From the NCBI RefSeq assembly GCF_037975245.1, contig NC_092575.1, positions 5,699,501 to 5,763,500 on the forward strand: DNA of 64,000 nucleotides, given 5' to 3'. The DNA comes from Apostichopus japonicus (lineage: Eukaryota > Echinodermata > Holothuroidea > Aspidochirotida > Stichopodidae). Both the position numbers and the translations under genes were made by a program. Below, piece by piece: positions 22,149-34,500 of this stretch (the first letter of the stretch is position 1; the number at the start of each line of letters is the position of its first letter). The notes under the pieces are model-generated. The model saw only the letters and a list, made by a program, of their open reading frames with translations, searched no databases and had not been told where the DNA came from.

Positions 22149-24033
22149 GTTCGACATTCTTCCAGCATTTTTTAAATTCTAGCTACAGTGTTCCTTTGCT
22201 CTTTGTGTGTTTGTCTGTGGTATCTGTGCTATCTCAGGGAAGCTGATTGGCTGGTGACATAATCTGTAGGATTGTGACAATTATGAATCTGAAAAGATAA
22301 TTTTGAAAAGATATTTGATGTCAAGCCTGACTGTCAAAAAACCGGTACGCCGTGACACATCACGTTAACCACATCGTCGTTTGCCATTTCCGGTCCCCTG
22401 TTTGGTCTCCCGACCAATTATGTAACCTTTAATTCTTCTGTTAATGAATCTAACTTTTTAACCCAAACTTTCGCTTCTCCTTCCGGTAGATCTGCTTTGG
22501 AGGAAAGGTTCCTTCGTCTTTTTACCTGAACCGGAGAAGCAGTAAATGTAGAGAAGCCATGGACACCTGTACTGTATTGAACGGGAAGTTCCAGGATGTC
22601 GTATGTGAAGTTATCGAGGCCGGATCGCACTTGCAGTAAGCTATATATTAACTCAGTCTGGTCTATTGATGGATTCGTTCTGGTGGGAATAATTTATCCA
22701 GTTTTGCATCCCAAATTTCTCTCCAACGATTTATAGCAAATTTAGAAATTAATTTAATAAGAGACAAATCTGCCACACAATATTTGAATACTATATTATT
22801 CTCTGATTTCAGCATAGAAGATAACGGATAGACATTTAAAGGACTTTAATCAGAGTATTATATAAGTCACAAGTTATTGAGTATATTGATGTGCTGAGAA
22901 GGACGGGGGGGGGAGGGGTGGTATGGGATTGGGTTATACAGAGACAAGTTACCAAGGAACCCAAGGCTGAATGAACCCCCATAAAATATGTAAACTATGC
23001 AATATGCCTTAGCCAATGCATTTCCCCTCTCCTTTCCAACCCCACCCCCCCCCTCCCCTCCACCTCTTTCTTCAATCTGATCATCATTTCGTAACCCCTT
23101 GTCAAGACGCTTAAGTATATTTTGGCAAAGTTTCATACATATTGAAGTTTTTCATTTGGTTAAACTGTTGCTAAACCACTTTTTTTTCTTTTTCAAGATG
23201 GGATTTTGAAACAGAAAACGAAAATATATCATTTGGAGTGTTTCTCCAACAAAACGGTTTTACTACACCAAAGACGATCATCCATTCGATGAAGTGCGAC
23301 TGTAACACAGTACCCGAACGCGGTGAAATTATATGCGCCGTTCCTGGAAACTGTGAGTGTGAATTTATTGCAAACTTGCCCGATTATCACAATCCGGTCG
23401 TCGTGTTTCATTCATTTGATAACGTATGATTCTTGGTTACTATCACTTGTATCACTTCGGTTGGCAAATTGTTCCTCAACATGGAACTAGTGTTTTTATG
23501 TTTGTTTTGCTTTTTATTATAATCTAGCACATTGAAATAAACAGGTTGTAGTAATAAAATATTGTATGATATGTCAGATGCAAACAAATGTTTTACCTTA
23601 CTCTGTTCAGTTAAAATATCACTTTGAACATATCGGAATCACATTGCAGCCGTTTATCTCCACAAACCTAATTAACACCCAACTCGGTAACAATATCTAC
23701 AATATTTGGGCAGCGTGCATTCAATCGTGTGTCCCAAGAATAAATGTAGATCACCGCTTGTAAACCAGAGAACCGGGTAATTGGTTCCTTCTTCAGAGCC
23801 ATTGTCAACACAGACAAAGTATCTTTATTAAATGTGTTTTCACAAACTTTATCATAGGAATGCTTAGCAATTTGTTTGCTGCAATTAGTTCCTAACTATA
23901 TATATATATTTTTCTTTCATTTCCCACAGACATGATAAGGTTTGATAATTCATACAGTTGGATGAAATCCAAGAAAGTCTTTTATTCAATCAATGTGGTT
24001 CCCCCGGCAATCGATCATCCTCTTCCTGTCTGA
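13522..24033 (+). CDS. SEC14L2: SEC14-like lipid-transfer protein (SEC14L2-type), complete, 11 exons
   Basis: Exons: 13522-13575, 15430-15499, 16221-16264, 16911-16973, 17208-17396, 20230-20386, 20833-20916, 22042-22148, 22490-22635, 23198-23352, 23930-24033. Together they total 1173 nt, giving 390 residues plus TGA, and every exon phase joins cleanly. The product starts MSGFLGDLSSEQEK, very like vertebrate SEC14L proteins (about 400 residues). It has a CRAL-TRIO N-terminal helical region, a CRAL-TRIO lipid pocket and a C-terminal GOLD domain. Family members bind hydrophobic ligands such as tocopherol, squalene or phosphoinositides in the cytosol. The actual ligand here is unknown. SEC14L2, L3 and L4 are vertebrate duplicates, so the symbol marks the group and not strict orthology. 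Confidence 0.93.
13576..15429 (+). other. Intron 1 of the SEC14-like gene
   Basis: An AT-rich intron bounded by GTAAGT and a pyrimidine-rich CTCTAG. An 87-residue open frame at 14101-14364 has no domain or splice context and is probably chance. Nothing else was recognised. Confidence 0.6.
15500..16910 (+). other. Introns 2 and 3 of the SEC14-like gene (around exon 3)
   Basis: Intron 2 (15500-16220) holds a G-run of about 17 bases near 15727. Intron 3 (16265-16910) holds a poly-T run near 16680 and a short TG run. Exon 3 (16221-16264) lies between them. No repeats or genes were otherwise seen. Confidence 0.6.
17681..17813. repeat. Polypyrimidine tract in intron 5
   Basis: About 130 bases of almost pure C and T with a loose repeat CCTTCCCCTCTCC, so the other strand is polypurine. 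It is simple sequence inside the SEC14-like intron. The open frames across it are compositional artefacts. Confidence 0.85.
18195..18493. repeat. Four-copy tandem repeat, about 78 bp
   Basis: The phrase GTGTGACTTGGTCTCTCTGA or a close variant starts at 18195, 18273, 18346 and 18425 (spacing 78, 73, 79). Each is followed by a TTTAGTT...TTGACTTTGCTT block and a CAGCATTGTATAAAGCTCC block. Copies differ by about 10-15 percent by eye. Confidence 0.85.
19351..19682. mobile_element. Probable hAT-like non-autonomous element, 332 bp
   Basis: The left end reads CAGGGGGGTAGGAAGC and the right end, read from the other strand, CCTAGGGTAGGAGCC. The octamer TATATATG occupies 19343-19350 and 19683-19690 as a possible target duplication. 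The surroundings are TA-rich, so the octamer match is weaker evidence than usual. The interior is rich in G- and C-runs and has no open frame. It sits in intron 5 of the SEC14-like gene. Confidence 0.6.
19842..20195 (+). mobile_element. TTAA-flanked MITE, copy 2
   Basis: Same orientation and body as copy 1, with TTAA at 19842-19845 and 20192-20195. A block near its end (around 20100) lacks the TTTCTGGGATCAATGG segment found in copy 1. It ends 34 bp before exon 6 of the SEC14-like gene, so the polypyrimidine tract lies directly after it and the branch point may lie at or inside its edge. Confidence 0.85.
20387..20832 (+). other. Intron 6 of the SEC14-like gene
   Basis: Bounded by GTTAGT and CTCGACAG. 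No repeat boundary or open frame of note was seen. Confidence 0.6.
21112..21455 (-). mobile_element. TTAA-flanked MITE, copy 3
   Basis: Reverse orientation relative to copies 1 and 2. TTAA lies at 21112-21115 and 21452-21455. Termini read AGGGTGTGAAGACTCGC on the left and, from the other strand, AGGCACTGAAGACTCGCC on the right. It lies within intron 7 (20917-22041) of the SEC14-like gene. An open frame across it is not a gene. Confidence 0.87.
21456..23929 (+). other. Remaining intron sequence of the SEC14-like gene (introns 7-10)
   Basis: Intron 7 after the MITE, intron 8 (22149-22489), intron 9 (22636-23197) and intron 10 (23353-23929). Intron 9 holds G-runs and C-runs near 22905 and 23045. 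No mobile-element boundary or RNA gene was recognised. Confidence 0.5.
22490..24033 (+). CDS. SEC14L2: SEC14-like gene, exons 9-11: GOLD domain
   Basis: Residues 257-390. Exon 10 contains WDFETENENISFGVF, the counterpart of the W-x-F...DVGFGIF core of SEC14L GOLD domains. Exon 11 carries MIRFDNSYSWMKSKKVFYS, matching the conserved RFDNTYS...KKV strand pair. The protein ends HPLPV followed by TGA at 24031-24033. GOLD domains of this family are beta-sandwiches used for protein or membrane contacts. If exon 10 is not spliced, the frame runs on to a TGA just after 23425, giving a truncated GOLD domain. Confidence 0.9.
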
Positions 24034-26713
24034 GAAGAGAGAAGACAATAGATGAGGAGGAAGGTTTGTTCCAAAATGGGAATGAGCGAGAGATGGGGTG
24101 ATCTAAGGACCATAAATGTACCCTTCTTGTACCTCTGCGAGTTGGTCTGGCACTAGCTTGTTTGAAGGACCTAATACAGCTGCCTACACATACAGCTCGG
24201 ATTGCTGCTTTTTTCTTAACCAAAATAACATCATCACAGCAACCTTGTATCTACTTCTGATAACAAGGTTTGTCTTAAAATGTTATGTCCCCAGTATTTC
24301 ATGTGTCCAGGAATTGGCATGTTTGTTTCCATGTGTTTTGTAGGAATCAGCTATTCTTGGTTTAGGCTGTGTATAAAAATATGTTATAAGCAGTTTTCAC
24401 ATTATAGTGCTAGCCATCATCATTCCTTTTATGTTTTGTCTTCAAGTTTGAAGGTAATATCATTTTTCCGTGATTGAATGATTTTTAGAAGTTTTATGAG
24501 CAAACTTGACTTAAAATAATCGGGTTACTATGGTGATAAATTCTCCTTGAGTGCAAACGTGAACATTCAGTCATCCTGCCAATTATCATGTTTTCAGAAT
24601 CTTTTAATTTCTTCTGGTTCCTTTTTGTTAATTAAATAATTGGCAAAAGGTCCAAAAAAGTTCCAAACAGGATTTGCAAAACATTTTGCGGTAACCTTAA
24701 ATAAACTTATGTCTGAAATATTCAGGACAAAAAAAAAGGGAAGTTTAGTGATGCAACTAACTAGTAAACAGAAGAAACTACATCTAAGCACAAATTATAT
24801 GTATTATTTAAAAGCAATTAAATACTATACAGATTATCTAAACCCATGGGAGCAAGCAAACTCTTGCAGGTTTGAGTAGTTCGTCGCAGAGGCTGAGGTT
24901 GGTTTTGTTTTATATTTTTCTTAATGTATTGTATCGTTTAAACCATTATGTTCTGTGATAAGTTAGTGTTTCAAACTACCTCATCGCAGAGGCTGAATAT
25001 GGCTTCTCCGTTCCTTTTACATCATAATTATACCGGTACATCTTTGATGAAAAGTGATGAGTACTTCCACCACAAGTAGTTTTACGTTTTATTCAGTTTT
25101 TGTCGTTAGTCTGCATTTGATATGGGTAGAAAGCCATATATGTATGTGTATATATATATATATATCTAAAAATATGTGTATATATATCTATATATATATC
25201 TATGTAAATATATCTATATATATCTATGTATATATATCTATGTGTATATATATATCTATATATGTATCTATATATATATATATGTATCTATACATATATA
25301 TAAATATTAACACTGCTTAGTTAGTCTCAAATGAAAACTTATAAATATTCATTCACAAAATCATGAATATTGGTTGATCATATGTAAATGATCATCCAAT
25401 GCTCAATAAGTTGTGCTACGAGTATTCATATTTTTTCATATGAGAGTAACTAAGCAGTGCCAGTATTTATTTTAAAAACTAGTAGAAAAGGTTTTCTTTT
25501 TTATTTTACCTTTTAATTGAAAAGCGTGACAAGTATTAAAAATTGTCTTTCTTATTTTCTTCTACCTTCAAGAGTCAGACCAAATATCAGACCTGATATT
25601 AATATACAACATTTTTCTTCTTAATGTATTCTCTAGAAGTACATTCATTTATTATATGAAATGCATATAAATTCCTTCTTCAGCTAGACGGTATAATGAT
25701 GATTACAGTGGCCTACTGTGTTAAATGAAATGTTAAGATTGTGAGTTGTGAGGGAGAAATGTAGTGGGTGAAGGGGATTGGGAGGGGGTGGTAATAGGTT
25801 ACAGGCCGGCAATATTCTTTAGAAAAATAATGTACATATCATGTTATAAGAATATCAAGTAATTAATATCAACTGTATAAAGATATATACATATATAGCA
25901 GATGTCACTTTAATCGCAAGTTTGGACAATTGTCATATTTATAATGAGAATGATGTGCTGTGAATTAATTCCATTATTACTTGCTTATCCGCACCGTAAC
26001 CTTTCATATTGTGTGACCAACCAAATTTCCGTGTTACCTTTCAGTAAAGGAAAACAAAAAAATATTACATGATGTAAATTTTTTGATTTTTTTTTTTTTT
26101 TTTTACTTTTACCTCAACTTTCCAGCAGCAGCTTTCAAATAAATTGTGCAAGGAGAATTTACAGAGGATTAAAGTTGACGCAATATTTATACTTGTAATA
26201 TTGTTTTTCGCACTGCAGATTTCAGCTGATCAGCTGCCATGGCAATTAATTCCCAATGCCATGGCAATTAACCAATTATGGCAATAAAATTATAGCAATA
26301 AAATATTGCCATTACCAGATATTTCCAGTAACCCATCAAAGTCTTTGTTAATTAATTATGATTATTATTTTTAATGTCATTTTTTTTGTTTTTTTTTTTG
26401 TGCTGTGATTGTCTGTTGTTGAAATTGAACAGTTTTGGTCATAAACTAATATTGAGAAGAGAAATTTTTTATCTTTGGCCTTTTTTTTTCAACTTTTCAG
26501 CCTAAGATGTCTTTCATGTTTCTTAGATGTGAGGATGGCAGAGATTGTGCTGCTGTAAGTTAACATGAAGCTAATAGATAGTATTTTGGAAACTAGAAGA
26601 AAGTTAGAAGAATATATAAAACGATTTATCCACAAAAATAATTAAAACAAGCCTAAACAGGGACAGTGGTGTTATCATTAAATTTTGTGTTAAAGGTGAT
26701 ACACCACATTACT
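24034..26713. other. 3' UTR and first half of the convergent intergenic region
   Basis: Holds the presumed 3' UTR, a long imperfect (TA)n microsatellite at 25137-25311 with GT and CT interruptions, and a T-run near 26090. At 26225-26310 a TGCCATGGCAATTAA block is repeated twice. No coding exon was recognised. Confidence 0.5.
24700..24705 (+). terminator. Candidate polyadenylation signal of the SEC14-like gene
   Basis: AATAAA occurs about 670 bp after the stop codon on the coding strand. It is the first exact hexamer I found downstream. In AT-rich DNA such a hexamer can be chance. Confidence 0.35.
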
Positions 26714-27019
26714 TTAAAGGGAGTGAAGACTCGCGCACAAAGAAACGTCTGAGCCGGTAATCTGACCTAGTTTCGAATGAGGTATAACAGAAGTGTTAGA
26801 CACCACCATCAATCCCAGAAAATACACACACAGCTTGCTACCGTGGGTAATAAGACACTAGTGTACAGTCAATATATGCAGCTACGGTCAATACCCACAA
26901 CACAGTGTATATAGCAGCGATGGACATCGCAGGTCCAGATAAAAGATAACAAGGTCTCACGTTCCATTACTGTCTGCATTTTGTAGTGACAAGAAAAAAA
27001 CTTCACTTGCAAGCAGTTA
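26714..27019 (-). mobile_element. TTAA-flanked MITE, copy 4 (right end damaged)
   Basis: Reverse orientation, left end TTAA at 26714-26717 followed by AGGGAGTGAAGACTCGC. The body matches copies 1-3 up to the block that reads CTTGCAAG near 27010. The canonical second terminus is not present, so this copy is truncated or rearranged at about 27019. It lies downstream of both genes. Confidence 0.75.
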
Positions 27020-30000
27020 AGCAGGGAAGTTACATAGTGCATGCTACTAAATGCCTGCACATCAGAAAGAAGACGGATTGAAGACTAAAATAACGATTTA
27101 TATCATGTTAGCAACATTTTCATTGTGAATGATAGTATTTATCTTTCGTTGGGCTGCTTTGAGTTAACTAGCTAGACAGTTTTTGTGGAAACTATACCAC
27201 AATATCAAACGATTTGTTGACAATAATGGTTAGACAATCCTAATACATGGACAGTGGTGTGTTGTTACCATCAAATATTTGCGTTAAAGGAGCGTGGCCA
27301 AAATTCACTGTTACCCACCGCAAAAATATATTTTATATTTCGATGTGCTGAGCAGTGAGTTTATTTTGTGTTAAAGGGGTATCACTGACATTTAATAAAC
27401 AATTTTAAATTTCAGTGAATAGCCTAACTTGGAAGCCAAAACAAGTAACAAAGGGACTTGGAATTAAAAACTTTGTGGATGCTGGTACATGAGGATAAAG
27501 ACATCCTCTATTCACAGAGAAGAAACGTAACCAAAATACATATAGTAAAGTCAAAATAAGTATAAAAAAAACAATAATAATAAAACAGTCACAAAGACAG
27601 GTGTTTTAAGGCTATTCTATATATTACAAATTTATCATGATTACCTTCTTTTAATGCAAATATTTGTCAATGATAGTGGTACAAGATTATGTTTCAAAAT
27701 ATATTCACCACTAAGTTGCAGCAGCATATTAATATTATTATTATTACATGCATACAAAACTAAAAGCATGCCAGCAAACCTACCAATAATGAAAAATGAC
27801 CTTAGAAACCAAAAAAATAAAAACAGACTTTACATATGTCTCAACAACCACAATACGAAATGCAACTGAAAAAGGAAAAACGTGTTTGCTACAAGAAAAA
27901 ACAAACATGGGCATAGCGATTTGGTCTCCTGAATGTGTTTAAAGATATGCATGTTAACATAATTGCATATTTTCTTTGTTCATTTTACACCGGGGGAAGA
28001 GGGGGGGTAGGACAATTTTGATCCACATATGTGGGGTCTAGTTACAAATGTTACTGTTAGGCATTCCTCATTATTGTTGGCAACTAGGAATACTATATCT
28101 TACAAATTTCATACAAAATTTCAGTTGAAAAGAATTTATTATGAAACACATATCAGACTTTTTAAGTTAAATGAAAGTACAGGTTTCAATGATTAAAGAG
28201 CCACCCCCCCCCATTTGCCAACACCACCACATGGCTTGACATTTGATGTCAATTAACTTCTGTGTACTTTAGCATCATTTTCTCTTAAAACTAAAATTTC
28301 ATAATGAACATATAGAGGGAAGAATATATAATAAAAGGCATCTGCAGCTGAGATTGACAGGGAAGCTATAAAAAGGCACACCTACACTAAAAGATATTAA
28401 TATATCTCACAACAATAACAGCAACAACATACACCACTAGATCACCAACATAGCTCTAATTGACTGACAAATCTCCATGGTTACCAAACCTTTCCTGCAA
28501 CCCCTCTCCTCCTGTGTAAACATTAACTTCCAAGGTATAGATTTACAAACCATAACCAACTATTTTTTAATTTCTTTCTTTTTTTCAACAATGTAACAAA
28601 GTGGAGGTGAAAGCATCCAAATGTTAGAAATTAAGCCATATATCGTTTTTGTGGAGAAAAGGTACCCTATACAAAACCAGAATTTAGAAAACAAAGCCGA
28701 ATTGTAAAACTTGAGCAATTTGCAAGGTTTGTATATCAAGAATAATAACCCTGGTTGAACCCTTCAAAATTTATTCGTATAAATAGGACTTCGTTAAAAA
28801 ACGAGAACACTTTTATCCCACACCTGTATAAAAAAAATTAAAGTCTGCGCAAAAAGCCTTTGCTCGGCCGTTTACAAGAATTTTTTTTCTCGTGAGCATC
28901 GCAAAGACGTTGAGTTTGCTTCACGTTACCAAAATATAAAAATCAAACATTTTATTTGCTGCTGAAACTGTATAAAACAAATATCCATTACTTGAGAGAA
29001 AAATGATTCATTATATTATTAAGTACTAATGTTATCAATTAATTTAGTAGTCTGCATACAAACATAATTTTTTTTTTTAATCGGTGATAGACAAGTGACT
29101 ATATCTGGCAGGCCAGAGATGACGATTCTTCTGACAAAATGCTTGGGAAAGTTGGCGTCCGACTGAACATGTGACAAACTTTTAATACTAAAATATAAAC
29201 TCAAACAAGAACAGAAACGCAGAGCTAGTTGTGAAATTAAAACAAGTAATGTTATATTAAAAAAAAACGTCACTTAAAAATAATAATGATAATGTGTAGT
29301 AGATGTAAAATAATACTGGCCCTTTTTGCACTGAAGGTAAGATCATTTACTGAATGGGGGAACAAGGGATTTATAGAAGGTCTTTAGTTGACAGTTCCTC
29401 CAGTCCATTAGGGAGAGTGTGTTTCTGGTTTTGTTATATGTTATAGATCAGAGTTGTAAAGAGTTGCTTGTTTTGCGGTCAAGTCGAGTCACGGTATTAT
29501 CACTACGGGGCGAAACAAACTTGACGGACCTCATCGAGTTGCTTCACTTACGCAATTTAAGTGACTCGAGTTATGATTGGATATCATGCTGTTACAGACA
29601 GAACCGTTCAAACAGTTTTCATGAAAGCCACAGTTTTGAAACTAATTTGCCTGGAAGGGTAAAGTCACTGCTAGACCATTCCAAACCATCTAAAAAAAAA
29701 AAAATTATCGGACCGGTTGTTAGGCCTAATTCACTGCCCAAACTGAGGTACACGTCATCATATTAAGTACGATTTGAAAGAGGAAAGTAAACAGCATCTG
29801 TATATGACTTCTGATCTGCCTTTGTGATTCGGTTTCTCGACTAAAAGATGGGTTACATCAGGTAAACATAAATCTACTCAAGTAACCGTATGAACGGGCA
29901 ACCGTTGAGACCGGGTTTTCGTCTGACAGCGTAGAATAATTGTCTTTCGTCATTGTGTTACATTGTCTGTTGCTTTTTGGATCTGTTCTCGGATAGAATT

Positions 30001-30489
30001 TCAAATGATTACAATAAAGGTTTGTGGGTTGTTACTCCCTTTAGCTTTATTTATCATTTATGCTTTCAAGAAAGAATATAAAGGTGAGAGGACAGGCTTA
30101 ATCACCATCGCTGTAATTCTGTGATGTTTTCTTGAGAGGGCCACTATGTCAACCACGAAAGCTGGTTAGTATCTGCCACGTTCCGTTGTGACGTCGCCAG
30201 TTACTGACTGGTGTCGCTTTTTCAAAAGCTAAAATATCTTACATATGTTCATTTATTTTACACTGGAAGGATACAAACCCAGCACGAGGAGAAGAAAAAT
30301 TAAAACACATAAAAACGCTTTTTAAAATAATACACGACAAACGTTAAAACCTAGGTAGATAGACTCTGTTTACTCAGCAAGGTATCGATGTACACAAAGA
30401 AAAAAAACAAATAAATATCGTAGGAAAGATGCCGGAAAACTGCATGAAAGTAAACGTTGCTAAGACGACAAGGATAAAAGGACTGCTTC
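27020..30489. other. Intergenic region between the two convergent genes
   Basis: AT-rich and mostly featureless. A 115-residue + frame at 29419-29766 shows no domain. AATAAA-type hexamers on the - strand at 30252-30257 and 30046-30051 could end the HIP1 transcript. Short segments near 26650 and 27235 resemble each other (ACAGTGGTG with flanking sequence), suggesting an old duplication around MITE copy 4. Confidence 0.45.
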
Positions 30490-30603
30490 TCAGACGTATT
30501 CTGTGATTCCACCCACTCCGTAGGTCTCGGGATTTCTGCCGTTGTTTGGTCCCTGGGAGGGGGCGCTCCGCCCTCCGATGGCGCCATACTGGTCTTCTTC
30601 ATC
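30490..30603 (-). CDS. HIP1: HIP1 gene, terminal exon
   Basis: A CCCCCTCAG acceptor is followed by 37 in-phase codons that start [11 protein letters not shown], run through a Gly/Asn/Pro-rich stretch and end GGITEYV, then TGA at 30490-30492. The base composition is clearly GC-richer than its surroundings, which supports coding. It joins exon 38545-38714 in phase 0 across a 7.9-kb intron. The final E-Y-V could fit a PDZ ligand pattern, but that is speculative. Its assignment to this gene rests on phase, splice sites and composition, not on homology. Confidence 0.7.
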   Translation of the reverse strand, partial: DEEDQYGAIGGRSAPSQGPNNGRNPETYGVGGITEYV

Positions 30604-31476
30604 CTGAGGGGGACAAACAAAACATACAACAGTAAATTTGGTTGTTCGAAAGGAAAATTTGCAAGCATCGAAAAGAGAGTTAAATGCTTTTCATTCCCGA
30701 GCAGCGAATGCTCAAACTTGTATCATGAAAAGTCTGAAACAGAAATACACTAAGAAAAAACATGTTTTATTAGTAATATTTATAAACTTACTCATTTCCT
30801 TTACTAGCTAATGTCTGCTTTCTAATGAGACAATTTCAAAATGATATTGCACAAGTTTTATATTTGGATCTGTTTAAAGTCCAAACTTGAATTAACAATT
30901 TTAATTTTGGTACATTCTTATTGTCTATGACTTGGCAGAAATATCTATCGCGACCGACATTTATCCTTCAAAGAAACAATAGATCAAAGTTTATACCAGA
31001 AAAACTATCACTTCTTTAATACAAATCACCTGCTTCCATCGTCATATATGCAAACAGATGCTAACATTAGGCACAGATCCAGGATGATGGTGTAGAACCC
31101 CACCCCCTCGCTCCCTCCCCCCCAGGCCCCCACCCACTGTTTTTCAACCCCACACATAGTTAATAGTAGTTATAGACACAACCTTTCATATAGATGTCAT
31201 TTGCAGCCTTAACATACCTCAGTATGCACCATTTCACGCCTAAAATATAATTTGTTTCTGGGAGACCTCACTCGCCCCCTCCCTTACCCCATGCCTATAT
31301 CGCAATCAGCTTAAATGGCTTCAGGGCCTCACACCCTCCTTTCTAAAATCTACCCCTGAACATTAACACTTCAAACATTTACCTGGGGCTACTTCAGGCC
31401 AAGGGGGAAAACAAACCGATACAACAACAAAAAATGAGAAAACAGGCCCTTCATAATTGTCAAAAAATATGGAAGA

Positions 31477-31515
<39 letters not shown>

Positions 31516-34500
31516 TTTCTCGCACCTACCTGTGTGAGTGTGACTTATATCTCCAATGACATAAACTCCATTTGATACCTGAGGCCCTCTAATTTACACT
31601 CACCTAAGTCTTTCACTTATAAAATCTTTTGATCAGGATTTTTAGTAATTTTATCACTAATGAAAAGGTCCTTCTTTTTTTATCAGCTCTGAGTTGTGCA
31701 TAATTCTTTGTAATACTTGGAGTAATTTTAAAATGTCATTTTCTCGATAAAATCCGTACTTCAGATGAGTACATGCAGAAGTGAAGTATCGCTTTCCCAT
31801 TTCACTGGATACTTTTGCACAATAAACATGAAAAGACCTCTCGACTTGTCGTTTCTTAGGTTACGCACAAAACATGTTGAAATGAATCTTTTATGACCTA
31901 AAAACTAACAACAGGATAGCCAACTATAACAAACAAAGAAGATGAACTTTGGAAGAAAATATAAAATGTCCAAGGAATAAGTGAAGAGTGCCCTCTATGG
32001 AGTGCTGCAATAATACTGTGGCTGTCTTATGAGGAATGTATATATGCAATATGGAATATGAGAGGAAGTGAGAGAGGGGGGAGGGGGAGATGGAACTGGT
32101 AAATGGAACCAAGAGGATAGAGCTAGAGCCTAATGAGTGATAACAACGTGCACAGAGCAAAACTGCGATTAGGTTAACAGCACTGGTTAGTTGCCTCTTA
32201 TGCAGAAAGACATAGGATCAAATAGTCGGGTCTTGTATTAACCTTGATACAAAATATATTACAGACAAGTTCATCTTTTTCATCCAAAAAAAGGTTCAAA
32301 CTGGTCACAAAAGTTTCACACTTTGTACCATTCGACTTGTTGTAATCAATGTTTCCTACCAACTTCATTGAGACCTGCAAGTTAGATCTCTTTTACGGGA
32401 AAAATTAACTGAAAATGGTCAGTTTTTGTCTAAGATTCTGTCCTTTTTTTTCTTCTTATAGAACAGTTGACATGAATTTATATAATAGAAATGTAACATG
32501 CTATACAGAAACATGAGAACAGTGTCAACTGAGTACTACAACTATAAAACGAAGACCATGCAAATGTTATAGTGTATATGTGAGTGCATTAACATCTCCA
32601 TTACTAAACAACATATATCTACTTGGAATGTTTATTTCTTACTCATTTTAAGAACCTGTGTCTACAGAGCAGCTTGACATGATCAGAAATGCTGAATTGA
32701 TGCCACACAAATTTATGTGACATACTATACAAATGTATGAGAACAGTCGAGACTGAGTACTACAACTATAAAACAAAGACCATGCAAATGTCATAGTGTA
32801 GTTGTGATGAGTACCATCAATATCTCCATACTAAACGATAATATATCTACTTAGTATTAAAGTTTCTTTGTAATACTCACTGTAAGATATCTTCCAGAAC
32901 ATTTACTATTATTGATAATATATTTTTTTTAAAACAGTTTTGAAAGCTATACTCTGAATGAATTATTAAACTAAAACAAAATGTACTATTAACTTTTTAT
33001 ACTCCTTCCAAAAACTTAACCAAATTATGAAAATGCTGCATTACAAACATTTTTCACAGAGCATATTGTTTTTGTTTTTTGAAAGGAATGTTCTGAAAGT
33101 CAGTTAAGTCTTTGACAAACTCCAGATTTTCAGAAAACCCAAAATATCAAATATGAAGATAGTGCATAGTGCTCTCTGATTCGTGACTTATGATAAGTGA
33201 CAAGCGAGTTGCAGTGAGATGACACATCAACATTTTCCATGCAGAAAGAACTGATTTTTTCAAGAGATTTTTCCATTGACCTTTTTTTCATGTAAAGGTT
33301 TTTATTTATTTACACTGAAAATAAATACTTTTTGTTCCAAACAAGATGGAAGGTTATCTTGAGTGTATTAGAGACATCAGAATAAAGGTGAGCATATTTC
33401 AGTCATCAATTATTTTAAAAACGTTTGATACAATTTACTGAGTCATCTTGAAAATCTCTTAAAAAAAAACATGCCTGTGCACTATGTGCAATGATGAGAG
33501 GATTGTGTAGGCACGTGAACCAATAAGAAAAAGTATGGAAAATATACTTGAACCACTACTTTTGTGAAAAAAAACATGTGCATAAACACTGTTCATCTTG
33601 GATTTCACATCACATTCATGCAAATCAGTTTCCTTCAGTAGATGGATTACTTCAAAAGATATTGCCTCCTTTTTTTTTAAACTTTACTGACTTTGACATT
33701 ATTGTGGGGAATTACTACTAATGCATCAAAAATAAAACATATATTCCCATATGCAGATCAAAAACATGTTGGTTTGAGGTTACTAACAAATGCAATGTTA
33801 ACTTTATTGTGGCCTTCTCCCACTGTAATGGTATTCCAATACGGGATGGGTTTGAGGGTTTCCATTAATGTATGCTGACTTTGCTAGCTAAGTTTGCCCA
33901 CTTTCAGAATTTCCCAATCATGTGGACCTAGGATGCTATTATTTTACTACAATATTTATTTTGTAATTATTTTCAACATGAGTTATATTATTTCTCCATA
34001 TATGGCTTTAGGGTGTCTATTATTAAATTGCATGCTGGCTGTAGATTTAACATTCCCTCACTTTTGAGTAATATTCCCCAAACATGCAGAATTAGGTCCA
34101 ATGTTCCCTAGCCAAGCTATGTATTACATTCACACATAAGGACCTAACAATAGGTTACCCCTCAATCTTAACTATATATCATAATCACATCTATGCAGAC
34201 ATTACAGCCATTTGGCTGTTCTTAAGGACAACCAGTTACAAACCATTTAAAAGCCTCATTATGCATAATTCAATTTCAATCTTCTACAGAGACCTTTTTG
34301 GTTTGTTTTTAACTGTTGTGACATAAAAATAATCACAAAATAATGACAATATACCTTTTTGTGGCCAAAACTTTGGATCGGTCGCAGAGACGGAGGGAAT
34401 TAAAAACTGTTAACAGTTCAATTTTGTTTGGAAGCAATCAGGAAGAGTATATGTTAAAAAAAGCATACAGGACAAGATGCTGTGGGTTAAAAGGATCCAT

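Noticed and set aside
25054-25320. Ile/Tyr-rich open frames (also at 35471-35693 and 59697-59933)
   Set aside because: They are translations of (TA)n microsatellites.
29419-29766. 115-residue + frame in the intergenic region
   Set aside because: No recognised domain, no promoter or splice context, and a homopolymeric Lys run.
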